A stretch of 10,094 nt of DNA, taken from Bacillota bacterium (GTDB lineage Bacteria; Bacillota; Clostridia; Christensenellales; CAG-138). The position numbers and the translations under genes were made by a program. Position 1 is the first letter of the stretch, and every line of letters starts with the position of its first letter. A model generated the notes under the pieces. It did not search any database, was not told the DNA's origin, and saw nothing but the letters and a program-made list of their open reading frames with translations. The DNA is taken from assembly GCA_023451115.1 (NCBI GenBank), contig JAEXFV010000185.1:1-10094 (forward strand), in the 5' to 3' direction. Of the stretch, positions 1 through 5,863 are shown piece by piece.

Positions 1-112
1 CTATACGGTGGTTGGGTTGATTGGGGGGATCGCGCTGGAACAGGTTTCCATCAGCCGCGTCTTTTTTGGCGCACTGCATGGTATTTTAGGAATTTTTCGG
101 AAAAAGAGATGA
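1..112 (+). CDS. yabQ: C-terminal end of a small membrane protein, probably spore cortex protein YabQ (partial)
   Basis: This is the 3' end of a gene that starts before the window; the frame runs from base 2 to a TGA at 110-112. The visible 36 residues are a hydrophobic stretch (YTVVGLIGGIALEQVSISRVF) followed by a second apolar segment and a basic end (FRKKR), as in the last membrane segments of a small integral membrane protein. YabQ is a sporulation membrane protein needed for cortex formation. In Firmicutes yabQ normally sits directly before divIC, and the next gene here is DivIC-like. The assignment rests mainly on that context and on the hydrophobic pattern, because the fragment holds no diagnostic motif. 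It could be another small membrane protein. Confidence 0.5.
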   Translation, partial: YTVVGLIGGIALEQVSISRVFFGALHGILGIFRKKR

Positions 113-160
113 GCAGGAAGGAATTTTTAAAAAAGCATAGAATTAAGAAAAGATATAAAA

Positions 161-166
161 TATAAT
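161..166 (+). promoter_or_regulatory. Candidate -10 element of a promoter inside the yabQ-divIC gap
   Basis: A perfect TATAAT lies in a strongly AT-rich stretch (about 121-175) within otherwise GC-richer DNA. The hexamer 17 bases upstream (TAGAAT, 138-143) matches the sigma-A -35 consensus poorly, so the promoter may be weak or need help. Transcription would begin near 172, just ahead of the hairpin-rich region, and continue into divIC. Confidence 0.4.
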
Positions 167-171
167 TTTCA

Positions 172-490
172 AAGACTTTCACCTTTGGACTCCATAAGCC
201 TGGGGGTGTGAGAAAAAGGAATGTCAGGGCGAGTGCTTTGGACACTTTTTCGGAAAGATTTGAAAGGGCCAACCGTTTTTCCTCAAAACGGAGATTGAGG
301 GGAAACGGTTAAAGTTGCAGACACACCTGAATATAGATGGCTGGCCAAATCCCTGCAATACAATGGCGCCAAAGGCAGGATAGCAGCCGCGGGTTGGTTG
401 CTTTCCCCTAAAGCCCTGAGGGATTGAGGATTTTGTTAAGGACTGTGGCAAAGCATCTGCTTCAGTGGAAAGCCAAGCCAGGAGGATCGT
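172..490 (+). ncRNA. Hairpin-rich non-coding stretch: possible structured leader or small RNA (family not recognised)
   Basis: About 320 bases between the putative promoter and divIC hold no reading frame with a ribosome binding site. They do contain several RNA hairpins that can be read directly: a 4-bp stem at about 231-246, an UCG-loop hairpin at about 245-257, a 16-bp stem at 271-310, a GGCUG/CAGCC-closed arm enclosing CCUGC/GCAGG (about 339-387), a GCUUU/AAAGC hairpin at 400-414, and an AAGC/GCUU hairpin near 451-462. I compared it by eye with T-box, cobalamin, c-di-AMP, c-di-GMP, SAM, glmS, RNase P, tmRNA and SRP RNA signatures and found no match. It could be the 5' leader of divIC, an independent RNA, or degraded coding DNA. 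Confidence 0.35.
271..310 (+). repeat. Long inverted repeat, 16-bp RNA stem with 8-base loop
   Basis: Bases 271-286 pair with 295-310 along all 16 positions, with two G-U pairs in RNA form; the loop is AACGGAGA (287-294). No T-run follows on the + strand, so it is not a standard intrinsic terminator. It is the strongest single structure in the yabQ-divIC gap. Confidence 0.7.
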
Positions 491-802
491 ATGGACAAGC
501 AGGTGAAAAAAAAGAAGAGCAGGCGTATTCGGCCGCGACACATTTTTTTGTGTTGTCTGGCTGTTGTCTGCGTGCTTGGCTGTGTCACGATTTCTCAAAA
601 ACAGAAATTGGAAGAGATTCACCAACAGCAGCAAGCCCTGCAGGAAGAAATGGATAGCCTGCTGCTGGAAGAGCAGCGTTTGCAGCGCATGCAGGAATAC
701 GTGCAAACCGATGAATATCTGGAGCAATACGCGCGAGAGCGCTTTGGGTATGTATTGCCGGAGGATTATAAATTTTACCGGGAGGATGAAGATGGCGACT
801 AG
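491..802 (+). CDS. divIC: Septum formation initiator family protein (DivIC/FtsB-like)
   Basis: A 103-residue bitopic membrane protein of the DivIC/FtsB family, which joins FtsL and DivIB/FtsQ in the divisome and links the Z-ring to septal wall synthesis. The order of parts is typical: a basic cytoplasmic N-terminus (residues 1-16, KKKKSRRIRPR), one membrane segment (about 18-34), a Gln/Glu/Leu-rich coiled coil outside the membrane (about 36-70), and the family's closing motif TDEYLEQYARERFGYVLPED (73-92). Length fits the family. The start has a GGAGGA ribosome binding site at 481-486. The gene follows a probable yabQ, as in many Firmicutes, but with a 378-base gap between them. It overlaps the next gene by 11 bases, suggesting coupled translation. 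The family call is firm; DivIC versus another FtsB-like paralogue is inferred from context. Confidence 0.88.
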   Translation: MDKQVKKKKSRRIRPRHIFLCCLAVVCVLGCVTISQKQKLEEIHQQQQALQEEMDSLLLEEQRLQRMQEYVQTDEYLEQYARERFGYVLPEDYKFYREDEDGD

Positions 803-1673
803 GCAGGTGCCCAGCGCTGCAGTGATTGATATTGGCAGCAATTCCATCCGTTATATGGAGGCGGCCGTTACGCCACAAGGCGTGGCGGCTTTTTATAAGC
901 AGCTGCGCACGACTAGGCTGGCCCAGGGGCTGGATGAAAGCGGTATTTTGTCTAAGCAAAGTATGGCGCGTTCCTTAGAGGCGGTGGTGGATTTTGTTGA
1001 CCAGGCGTGCAAAAAAAAGCTGCCGGTGTTCGCCTATGCCACCAGCGCTGTGCGGGATGCGGCCAACCGGCAGGAGTTTATCGGCCAGGTGCACCATTGC
1101 TGCGGCATTGGGGTAACGGTGCTTAGTGGCGAGGAGGAAGCCCGCTGCGCTTATCTTGGCGCGGTAGGGGAAATGGGCGGAGGCCTGATTGACATCGGCG
1201 GAGGCAGCGCGCAAGTTATCGCCCCAGGGTTTGCCCAAAGCTACCCCATCGGTTGTGTGCGGGCCATGGATGCCTTTGCGCGCTTTCCCTATGGGCAAGC
1301 GCGGCGGGAGATTGACTGCTGGGTAGATCGATATTGCAAAACCCTTCCCCAAGGAATTGCACGCTGGGTGGGGGTAGGCGGCACGCTAACGACTTTGGGC
1401 GCCTTGCAGGCTGGGCTTACCGCGTATGATCCCCAGGTGGTAAGCCGCCAGAAACTGACGCAGGCATCCCTTGAAAAGCTGCTCACCCAATTGGAAGAAA
1501 TGGGAGAAGAACGCAAAATACACCCCCTGCTGGCACAGCGCCACGATGTGATCTTATTTGGCGCGGCGGTGGCGGCCCGACTGATGCAGCGCATAGGGGT
1601 GGAGCAGCTGGAAATCAGCGAAGCGGATGGCATGGAGGGCTTTTTGCTTTGCTGCATGGAACAGCGCCGCTGA
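792..1673 (+). CDS. ppx: Ppx/GppA family exopolyphosphatase / pppGpp phosphatase
   Basis: A 293-residue member of the Ppx/GppA branch of the ASKHA (actin-like ATPase) fold, which hydrolyses polyphosphate or the terminal phosphate of pppGpp. Family motifs appear in order: phosphate-1 loop DIGSNS (13-18), TSAVRDA (84-90), LSGEEEA (111-117), DIGGGS (134-139) and GVGGT (194-198), closing with the conserved region around ISEADGMEG. The ATG at 792 was chosen because GGAGG (781-785) lies six bases upstream and the protein then starts just ahead of the first motif; upstream in-frame starts lie inside divIC. It is the short form: the C-terminal HD-type domain of long Ppx/GppA proteins is absent, which is common in Firmicutes. 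Polyphosphatase versus pppGpp phosphatase cannot be decided from sequence, and no polyphosphate kinase is in the window. Confidence 0.9.
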   Translation: MATRQVPSAAVIDIGSNSIRYMEAAVTPQGVAAFYKQLRTTRLAQGLDESGILSKQSMARSLEAVVDFVDQACKKKLPVFAYATSAVRDAANRQEFIGQVHHCCGIGVTVLSGEEEARCAYLGAVGEMGGGLIDIGGGSAQVIAPGFAQSYPIGCVRAMDAFARFPYGQARREIDCWVDRYCKTLPQGIARWVGVGGTLTTLGALQAGLTAYDPQVVSRQKLTQASLEKLLTQLEEMGEERKIHPLLAQRHDVILFGAAVAARLMQRIGVEQLEISEADGMEGFLLCCMEQRR

Positions 1674-1758
1674 AACGATTGGCTTGCTTTGGAATATCGC
1701 TTCCAGGAGGGCATAGAAAAGGCTGCGCAGCCCATGCTAACCTTAGGAGGTGAAACAC

Positions 1759-1851
1759 ATGGAATATCAACCCAGAGAGCCCAAACAATATGAAGAACTT
1801 CCCGAACTCTGGCCCAGGGAGCTGGATCCTGTTACACCCAAGGAGCTGTAA
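1759..1851 (+). CDS. Possible 30-residue microprotein, acidic and proline-rich
   Basis: A short open frame (ATG to TAA) encoding 30 residues, beginning MEYQPREPKQ and ending DPVTPKEL. It is rich in Pro and Glu, and it has no cysteines, no signal peptide and no membrane segment. Support comes from an excellent ribosome binding site (AGGAGGTG, 1745-1752) seven bases before the ATG and a strong hairpin a few bases after the stop, so the frame fills a neat transcription slot between ppx and rpmE. I do not recognise the protein. It may be a true microprotein, a leader peptide, or a chance frame. No function is proposed. Confidence 0.5.
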   Translation: MEYQPREPKQYEELPELWPRELDPVTPKEL

Positions 1852-1856
1852 CCCTT

Positions 1857-1908
1857 GGAATAGCCGGCCGGATTGCCGGTTGTCGGTAAGAAAGGCCGGC
1901 TTTATTCC
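1857..1908 (+). terminator. Compound hairpin after the 30-codon frame, possible terminator
   Basis: GGAATA (1857-1862) and GCCGGCC (1863-1869) pair with GGCCGGC (1894-1900) and TATTCC (1903-1908), with a two-base bulge. Inside sits a second 6-bp hairpin, TTGCCG (1873-1878) with CGGTAA (1884-1889). The structure is very stable and lies between two transcription units, but only a short T-run (TTT, 1901-1903) follows the GC-rich stem. Termination is therefore likely but not certain; RNA end protection is the alternative. Confidence 0.5.
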
Positions 1909-1928
1909 CAAAAGCCTGAAAAATCCCA

Positions 1929-1958
1929 TTGCTTTTGGGGCCGCAGGTGTTATATAAT
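1929..1958 (+). promoter_or_regulatory. Promoter of rpmE
   Basis: A -35-like TTGCTT (1929-1934) and a perfect TATAAT (1953-1958) are separated by 18 bases. The predicted start near 1965 gives rpmE a leader of about 50 bases. Its place just after a hairpin and before a ribosomal protein gene supports it. Confidence 0.65.
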
Positions 1959-1974
1959 ATTCGCTGTTAGCTTA

Positions 1975-1996
1975 GAAGGTCCCCCACGGGAGCTTC
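1975..1996 (+). promoter_or_regulatory. Hairpin in the rpmE leader, possible L31 autoregulation site
   Basis: GAAG (1975-1978) and TCCC (1980-1983) pair with GGGA (1988-1991) and CTTC (1993-1996), leaving a G-G mismatch and a CCAC loop. The hairpin ends about five bases before the ribosome binding site. Leaders of L31 genes in several bacterial groups contain structures thought to bind L31 and repress it; whether this is one of them is inference. Confidence 0.35.
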
Positions 1997-2014
1997 GAGA
2001 AAGGAAGAAAAAAT

Positions 2015-2212
2015 ATGAGGAAAGACATCCATCCCGCTTACGGTGAGTCCGTAGTGCGCTGTGCCTGCGGCGAGACGTTTACCACCGGGTCCGTAAAAGG
2101 CGAACTCAAGGTGGAAATTTGCTCCAAGTGCCATCCGTTTTATACCGGCCGCCAGAAGCTGGTAGACAGTGGCGGACGTGTTGATCGCTTCAAGAAGCGT
2201 TACGGCATGTAA
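2015..2212 (+). CDS. rpmE: 50S ribosomal protein L31 (zinc-binding form)
   Basis: A 65-residue bL31 protein of the large ribosomal subunit, located at the central protuberance where it helps bridge the subunits. It begins with the typical MRKDIHPAYG, has the paired CxC (Cys16, Cys18) and CxxC (Cys36, Cys39, in CSKCHPFYTG), and ends in the basic RVDRFKKRYGM. All four cysteines are present, so this is the zinc-containing (C+) type that many bacteria replace with a cysteine-free copy when zinc is scarce. The ribosome binding site AAGGAAG (2001-2007) fits the chosen ATG. The gene has its own promoter upstream and a strong terminator downstream, so it is probably a single-gene unit. Confidence 0.97.
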   Translation: MRKDIHPAYGESVVRCACGETFTTGSVKGELKVEICSKCHPFYTGRQKLVDSGGRVDRFKKRYGM

Positions 2213-2233
2213 TTCCATTGCAACACACGAAGT

Positions 2234-2270
2234 AAAAAAGCTTTCCTGTTTTATTAAGGAAAGCTTTTTT
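2234..2270 (+). terminator. Intrinsic terminator of rpmE
   Basis: A perfect 14-bp inverted repeat (2234-2247 with 2257-2270) surrounds a nine-base loop. The stem starts with six A and ends with six T, giving the classic U-tract on the + strand; it would also work in the opposite direction. Confidence 0.93.
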
Positions 2271-2411
2271 GCGTTTTCAAATTCCAAAACCTTACTGGTA
2301 AAACGACGCCATATGGCGCTATGCCAAGGAGTATGGTTTTGAAATAGCTGTTCACATTCGCGCCGCAACCTGTTTGCAAGGTTTGGGTGGCACAGCCTGG
2401 GGTATATAAGC

Positions 2412-2417
2412 TATAAT
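2412..2417 (+). promoter_or_regulatory. Candidate -10 element upstream of yqhQ
   Basis: TATAAT stands about 80 bases before the yqhQ start. The hexamer 17 bases upstream (GGCACA) shares only the last three bases with the -35 consensus. A promoter is expected here because the rpmE terminator isolates yqhQ from upstream transcription. Confidence 0.5.
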
Positions 2418-2459
2418 AGGAAAAGCGGGGGAGCCCGGCGGGCGGCCCCTGGTTTACTG

Positions 2460-2480
2460 CCCTGGGTGCAATGCCCAGGG
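2460..2480 (+). repeat. Hairpin just upstream of the yqhQ ribosome binding site
   Basis: CCCTGGG (2460-2466) pairs perfectly with CCCAGGG (2474-2480) around a seven-base loop. The stem ends three bases before the AAGGAGAGG ribosome binding region and may affect translation of yqhQ. No T-run follows, so it is not a terminator. Confidence 0.55.
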
Positions 2481-2496
2481 AAAGGAGAGGACGTAA

Positions 2497-3531
2497 ATGA
2501 AAAAAAACGCCGAAACAACGGCAAAAGTGTGCTCCATTGGCGGCCAGGCCGTGATGGAGGGCGTTATGATGAAATCTCCTGCAGGCATTGCACTGGCGGT
2601 GCGGCGGGGAGAGGGGCAGATTGCCACCGAATATCAGCCATATGAAACAAAGTCAAAAAAAGGGACTTTTTATGCGTGGCCTATTGTACGAGGCGTTGTG
2701 GCATTTGTGGAGTCTCTCACATTGGGGATGAAAACCATTACCCGCTCTGCAGAGATGATGGGGGAAGATATTCAGGAAGAGCCCAGCAAGTTTGAATTAT
2801 GGCTGGCGGAAAAAACCGGGAAGTCCGTGGAAAAAATAGTGGTGGCGGTAGCGGTGGTGCTGGCGATCGGGCTGGCGGTGGGGCTGTTCTTCCTGCTGCC
2901 CACGCTGATCAGCGGTTTGCTGCTGCGGGGTTCCGCCGCGGCTTCTATTTGGAAGAGCCTGGTGGAAGGGCTGGTGCGGCTGTGCATTTTTTTGGGGTAT
3001 ATCATAGCCATTGGCTGTATGAAGGATGTAAAACGGCTTTTTATGTACCATGGAGCGGAGCATAAAACCATTGCCTGCTATGAGGCTGGTTTGCCGCTGA
3101 CGGTGGAAAACGCCAGAGAATGCACCCGGTTCCATCCCCGGTGCGGTACCAATTACCTGTTTTTGGTGATGGCGGTGAGTATTCTGTTTTTTGCCGTTGT
3201 AGGGTGGAACGCCAATCTATGGCTGAGGATGGTAACCCGCATTTTATTTCTGCCGTTGGTGGCGGGGCTTTCCTATGAGGTGCTGCGCTTTGGCGCTCGG
3301 TCTGAAAATTTGATTTCCCGCATTGTCCGCACACCTGGGTTAGCGCTGCAGCGCATCACCACAAAAGAGCCGGAGGACGAAATGCTGGAGGTTGCCATCG
3401 CCGCGTTCCAGCTGGCGCTGGATCCTGCGGCGGCCCAGGCTGAAGCCCCCCAGGAGGCTGCCCGGGAAGCCCAGCAGCAGGAGGAGGGCCAGAAGCAGCG
3501 GGAGGCGCGGCCTGCAGGGCAGGGAGCATAA
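2497..3531 (+). CDS. yqhQ: DUF1385 family membrane protein (YqhQ-like)
   Basis: A 344-residue integral membrane protein of the DUF1385 family, whose molecular function is not established as far as I know. The family signatures are clear: GGQAVMEGVMM (15-25), HGAEHKTIACYE (185-196) and HPRCGTN (213-219). Hydrophobic segments lie at about 113-143, 157-175, 220-237 and 245-262. The conserved His, Glu and Cys residues face the loops between them. The last 40 residues form an Ala/Gln/Glu-rich low-complexity tail that I take to be outside the conserved core. The start has GGAGAGG (2484-2490) seven bases upstream. Placement between rpmE and prmC-prfA is a recurring arrangement in Firmicutes, which hints at a translation or membrane-protein role without proving one. 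Confidence 0.93.
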   Translation: MKKNAETTAKVCSIGGQAVMEGVMMKSPAGIALAVRRGEGQIATEYQPYETKSKKGTFYAWPIVRGVVAFVESLTLGMKTITRSAEMMGEDIQEEPSKFELWLAEKTGKSVEKIVVAVAVVLAIGLAVGLFFLLPTLISGLLLRGSAAASIWKSLVEGLVRLCIFLGYIIAIGCMKDVKRLFMYHGAEHKTIACYEAGLPLTVENARECTRFHPRCGTNYLFLVMAVSILFFAVVGWNANLWLRMVTRILFLPLVAGLSYEVLRFGARSENLISRIVRTPGLALQRITTKEPEDEMLEVAIAAFQLALDPAAAQAEAPQEAAREAQQQEEGQKQREARPAGQGA

Positions 3532-3618
3532 ACGTTGGATTGGGGTCCATAGCGATAAACGAGGAAATGGTACAGACCGTTTGGTTTTTGAATTCGTAAG
3601 CTGCAAGGAGGAGCGCAG

Positions 3619-4440
3619 ATGCATATTACGGTTGGACGAGCGTTGCGCCAGGCAATCGAGCTGTTACTGCCTGTAGCCGGGGAAGAAGCAGGGCAACAGG
3701 CCGGGCTGTTGATTGCCCATGTGCTGGGTTGCGAGCCGGGCGCACTGCCCTCACACCGCAACGAGGCGCTGGATTTGGTGCAGCAAGCACAACTGAACGA
3801 TATGCTGGAGCGGCGCAGACGGCGGGAACCCTTGCAGTATCTGCTGGGCGAGTGGGGATTTATGGGGCTCAGCTTCTGGGTGACGCCCCATGCCTTAATT
3901 CCGCGGCAGGATACGGAAACGCTTTGCGAACTTGGGATCAAGATGGCCCGGGAGAAGGGCTACTGCACTGCTTTGGACCTTTGCTGTGGCACCGGCTGCG
4001 TGGGCATTGCATTGGCAAAATGGGCAGGCCTGGCAGTAACCGCAGCGGATATTAGCCTAGGGTGCGTGGAGCTGACGCAGCGAAATGCACGCCGCAATAA
4101 AGTGGAGCTGCAAAGCCTGCAAAGCAACTGGTTTGCTGGCATTTCCCAGTCGTATGATTTGATTGTATGCAATCCGCCATATCTGTCCCAGACGGATATG
4201 CAGACGCTCCAGCCGGAGCTGGTGTATGAACCGTCCCTGGCTCTGGACGGGGGGCAGGATGGGTTGGATGCTTACCGATGTATTGCCGCAGGTTACGAAA
4301 CGCATTTAAACCCCGGCGGGATGCTGCTGCTGGAGGTAGGGTCAGGCCAGGCAGAGGCAGTGCAAGCGCTTTTCGGCGGGGGCTATTCGGTAGATGACCT
4401 GGCTGGCATACCCCGGGTGGTATGCCTGGAAAAACCGTAG
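3619..4440 (+). CDS. prmC: Peptide chain release factor N5-glutamine methyltransferase
   Basis: A 273-residue PrmC (HemK) that uses S-adenosylmethionine to methylate the side-chain amide of the GGQ glutamine in release factors; its substrate RF1 is encoded just downstream. The N-terminal helical domain (1-70) is followed by the family signature QYLLGEWGFMGLSFWV and then IPRQDTE (95-101). SAM-binding motif I reads DLCCGTGCVGIAL (120-132), a cysteine-rich variant. The catalytic NPPY that grips the target glutamine is at 185-188, and EPSLALDGGQDGL (204-216) follows. Length is normal. The ATG has AAGGAGGAG (3605-3613) upstream. An 87-base gap separates it from yqhQ, and the next gene's ribosome binding site begins at its last base, so prmC and the capA gene are probably co-transcribed. 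Confidence 0.96.
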   Translation: MHITVGRALRQAIELLLPVAGEEAGQQAGLLIAHVLGCEPGALPSHRNEALDLVQQAQLNDMLERRRRREPLQYLLGEWGFMGLSFWVTPHALIPRQDTETLCELGIKMAREKGYCTALDLCCGTGCVGIALAKWAGLAVTAADISLGCVELTQRNARRNKVELQSLQSNWFAGISQSYDLIVCNPPYLSQTDMQTLQPELVYEPSLALDGGQDGLDAYRCIAAGYETHLNPGGMLLLEVGSGQAEAVQALFGGGYSVDDLAGIPRVVCLEKP

Positions 4441-4454
4441 GAGGAAAGGCAGCC

Positions 4455-5762
4455 GTGTTGGATAAAAAAGGAATACTTTGGCTGACAGCGGCAGCGCTGA
4501 CAGCCCTTTTCTTGCCTGGGTGCGGGGCGATGCCCGTTTTTTCACAACAGGAGCAGCCTGCAGCGCTGGAGTTTCAGGCGCCAGCCGTTACGCCTGCGCC
4601 TGCGCGTACGCCCCAGCCAACCCCAGCGCCTACGCCCCAGCCAACGCCCAGTTACCTGCGCGTGGGGGCGGTGGGGGATATTATGATGATGCAATCCCAA
4701 ATATCCGGCGCTTGGTCGGAACCTTTGGGGGAGTATGATTTTACTCCCAGCTTTATGGCCATGCAGGAGGTATTTCAGCGGGCGGATATCCTGTGCTGCA
4801 ATTTGGAGGTGCCTTTGGCAGGCGAGGAAAACGGGGGGTATTCCGGCCCTGCGCCTGCCCAGCCTACCCCCGGGCTTGACGGCGTTACGCCGGAAAAGGA
4901 GCGGCAAACCTTTAACGCGCCGGATGCTTTGGCAACTTCTTTAAAAACCGTAGGGTTTGACGTGGTAACCACTGCCAACAATCATTGCCTGGACCGTGGC
5001 GTCCAGGGCGCCTTGCGCACTGTGGAAGTGCTGCATCAGGCAGGGATCAAGCAAACGGGCGTCTATTTGTCCCGGCAGGACAGGGAAGGCAGGGCCTGTG
5101 TGATGGAGGCCAATGGGATACGGATTGGATTGATTGGCTGGACGTTCAGCGTAAACGGCAATGAAGGGAAGATGAGCGCTGATGAACGGGAATGGATGGT
5201 AGGCCGCACCGGCAACCAGGAAAGGATGGTGCAGGATATTGCCCTGTGTCGGGAGGCGGGAGCGGAGTTTATCATTGCATTCCCCCACTGGGATGTGGAG
5301 TTTGAAAGCGCCCCTGCCTCGTCCACCCGCAAGCTGGCTGCCTGGCTGTTGGAACAGGGGGTGGATGCAGTGCTGGGCTCACATCCCCATGTGGTGCAGC
5401 CTGTGGAGTATCTAACGGTGGAGCGGGAGGCAGGGCCGTATACTGGGCTTGTGGCCTTTTCTATGGGCAACTTTCTTTCCAACATGTTTCCTGCACCCAA
5501 AAATTACGGGATGTATTTGGAGCTGACGTTGGAAAAAGACCCGTTTACAGGACAGGTGCGTTTATATGATGCGGGCTATCTTCCCACGTTGTGCAGCAAG
5601 AGCAAGGTGGAGGGAAGGACGCTGCATCAGGTGTGGCCCGGGTGGCCGGGGCAGGGAGGAGAGCTGGAACAGGCGTATGACCATGTGAAAAGGGTATGCG
5701 GGGAGGCCATCCGGGTGCTTTCCCTGCAAGGGGAGAACCCTGCGGCGGGGAAAACGGCCTGA
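4455..5762 (+). CDS. capA: CapA-family (PGA_cap) metallophosphatase-like lipoprotein
   Basis: A 435-residue secreted lipoprotein related to CapA/PgsA, a family with a calcineurin-like metallophosphoesterase fold linked to poly-gamma-glutamate capsule work. With the GTG start, residues 6-20 form a hydrophobic signal and Cys23 sits in a lipobox-like LPGC. A Pro/Thr linker (about 45-66) follows. The PGA_cap motifs come next: GDIMMM (74-79), NLE (116-118), NNHCLDRG (175-182), HWDVE (278-282), SHPHVVQPVEY (309-319) and SMGNF (336-340). I chose GTG 4455 because GGAGGAAAGG (4440-4449) precedes it. The in-frame ATG at 4422 lies inside prmC without a proper site and adds residues before the signal; TTG 4458 is also possible. 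No other capsule genes are nearby, so the actual substrate is unknown. Confidence 0.9.
   Translation: MLDKKGILWLTAAALTALFLPGCGAMPVFSQQEQPAALEFQAPAVTPAPARTPQPTPAPTPQPTPSYLRVGAVGDIMMMQSQISGAWSEPLGEYDFTPSFMAMQEVFQRADILCCNLEVPLAGEENGGYSGPAPAQPTPGLDGVTPEKERQTFNAPDALATSLKTVGFDVVTTANNHCLDRGVQGALRTVEVLHQAGIKQTGVYLSRQDREGRACVMEANGIRIGLIGWTFSVNGNEGKMSADEREWMVGRTGNQERMVQDIALCREAGAEFIIAFPHWDVEFESAPASSTRKLAAWLLEQGVDAVLGSHPHVVQPVEYLTVEREAGPYTGLVAFSMGNFLSNMFPAPKNYGMYLELTLEKDPFTGQVRLYDAGYLPTLCSKSKVEGRTLHQVWPGWPGQGGELEQAYDHVKRVCGEAIRVLSLQGENPAAGKTA
4607..4645 (+). repeat. 24-base-period direct repeat in the CapA linker
   Basis: The 15-base unit TACGCCCCAGCCAAC occurs at 4607-4621 and again at 4631-4645, a period of 24 bases. 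It encodes two copies of TPQPTP within a Pro/Thr spacer between the lipid anchor and the catalytic domain. Such repeats can change copy number by slippage and so alter spacer length. Confidence 0.8.
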
Positions 5763-5796
5763 ACGTTATTTTTCGTTTCCCTTCCCGGCCCCGGCA

Positions 5797-5805
5797 TGCT
5801 ATACT
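5797..5805 (+). promoter_or_regulatory. Extended -10 promoter ahead of prfA
   Basis: TGC followed by TATACT (5800-5805) forms an extended -10 element in the 101-base gap between capA and prfA. The -35 region 17 bases upstream is poor (TTCCCT), as is common for extended -10 promoters. It would let prfA be transcribed independently of the yqhQ-prmC-capA run. Confidence 0.5.
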
Positions 5806-5863
5806 AAAATATTAGGGGAAAGTACCCGATCAATTCGCAGGCCTGCGGGCCGCTGGAGGCAGT

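Noticed and set aside
109..165. An 18-codon basic frame (MSRKEFLKKHRIKKRYKI) whose ATGA overlaps the stop of the first gene
   Set aside because: The overlap looks like coupled translation, but there is no ribosome binding site, the frame lies in AT-rich promoter-like DNA and it is too short to judge. It may be a relic of a gene start.
376..394. T-box-like string (AGCAGCCGCGGGT) in the divIC leader
   Set aside because: It resembles the T-box core only in CCGCGGGT; the AGGGTGG part, specifier arm and downstream amino-acid gene are missing.
564..791. Longer N-terminus for Ppx/GppA from the ATG at 564
   Set aside because: The extra residues overlap divIC in another frame and resemble no Ppx domain; the ATG at 792 has a good ribosome binding site and gives the standard N-terminus.
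224..847. 207-codon open frame on the minus strand
   Set aside because: It runs antisense across divIC and the start of ppx, both well-supported genes, and the product shows no family motif.
1967..2368. 133-codon open frame on the minus strand
   Set aside because: It crosses the rpmE promoter, rpmE itself and its terminator in antisense; no motif and no plausible start.
2304..2408. Possible degraded coding fragment upstream of yqhQ (reads RYAKEYGFEIAVH in one frame)
   Set aside because: The stretch looks protein-like, but it is only about 35 codons between stops, has no start or ribosome binding site and matches no family I can name.
4422..4454. ATG at 4422 as start of the CapA lipoprotein
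   Set aside because: It lies within prmC without a properly spaced ribosome binding site and adds 11 residues before a normal lipoprotein signal; GTG 4455 (or TTG 4458) fits better.
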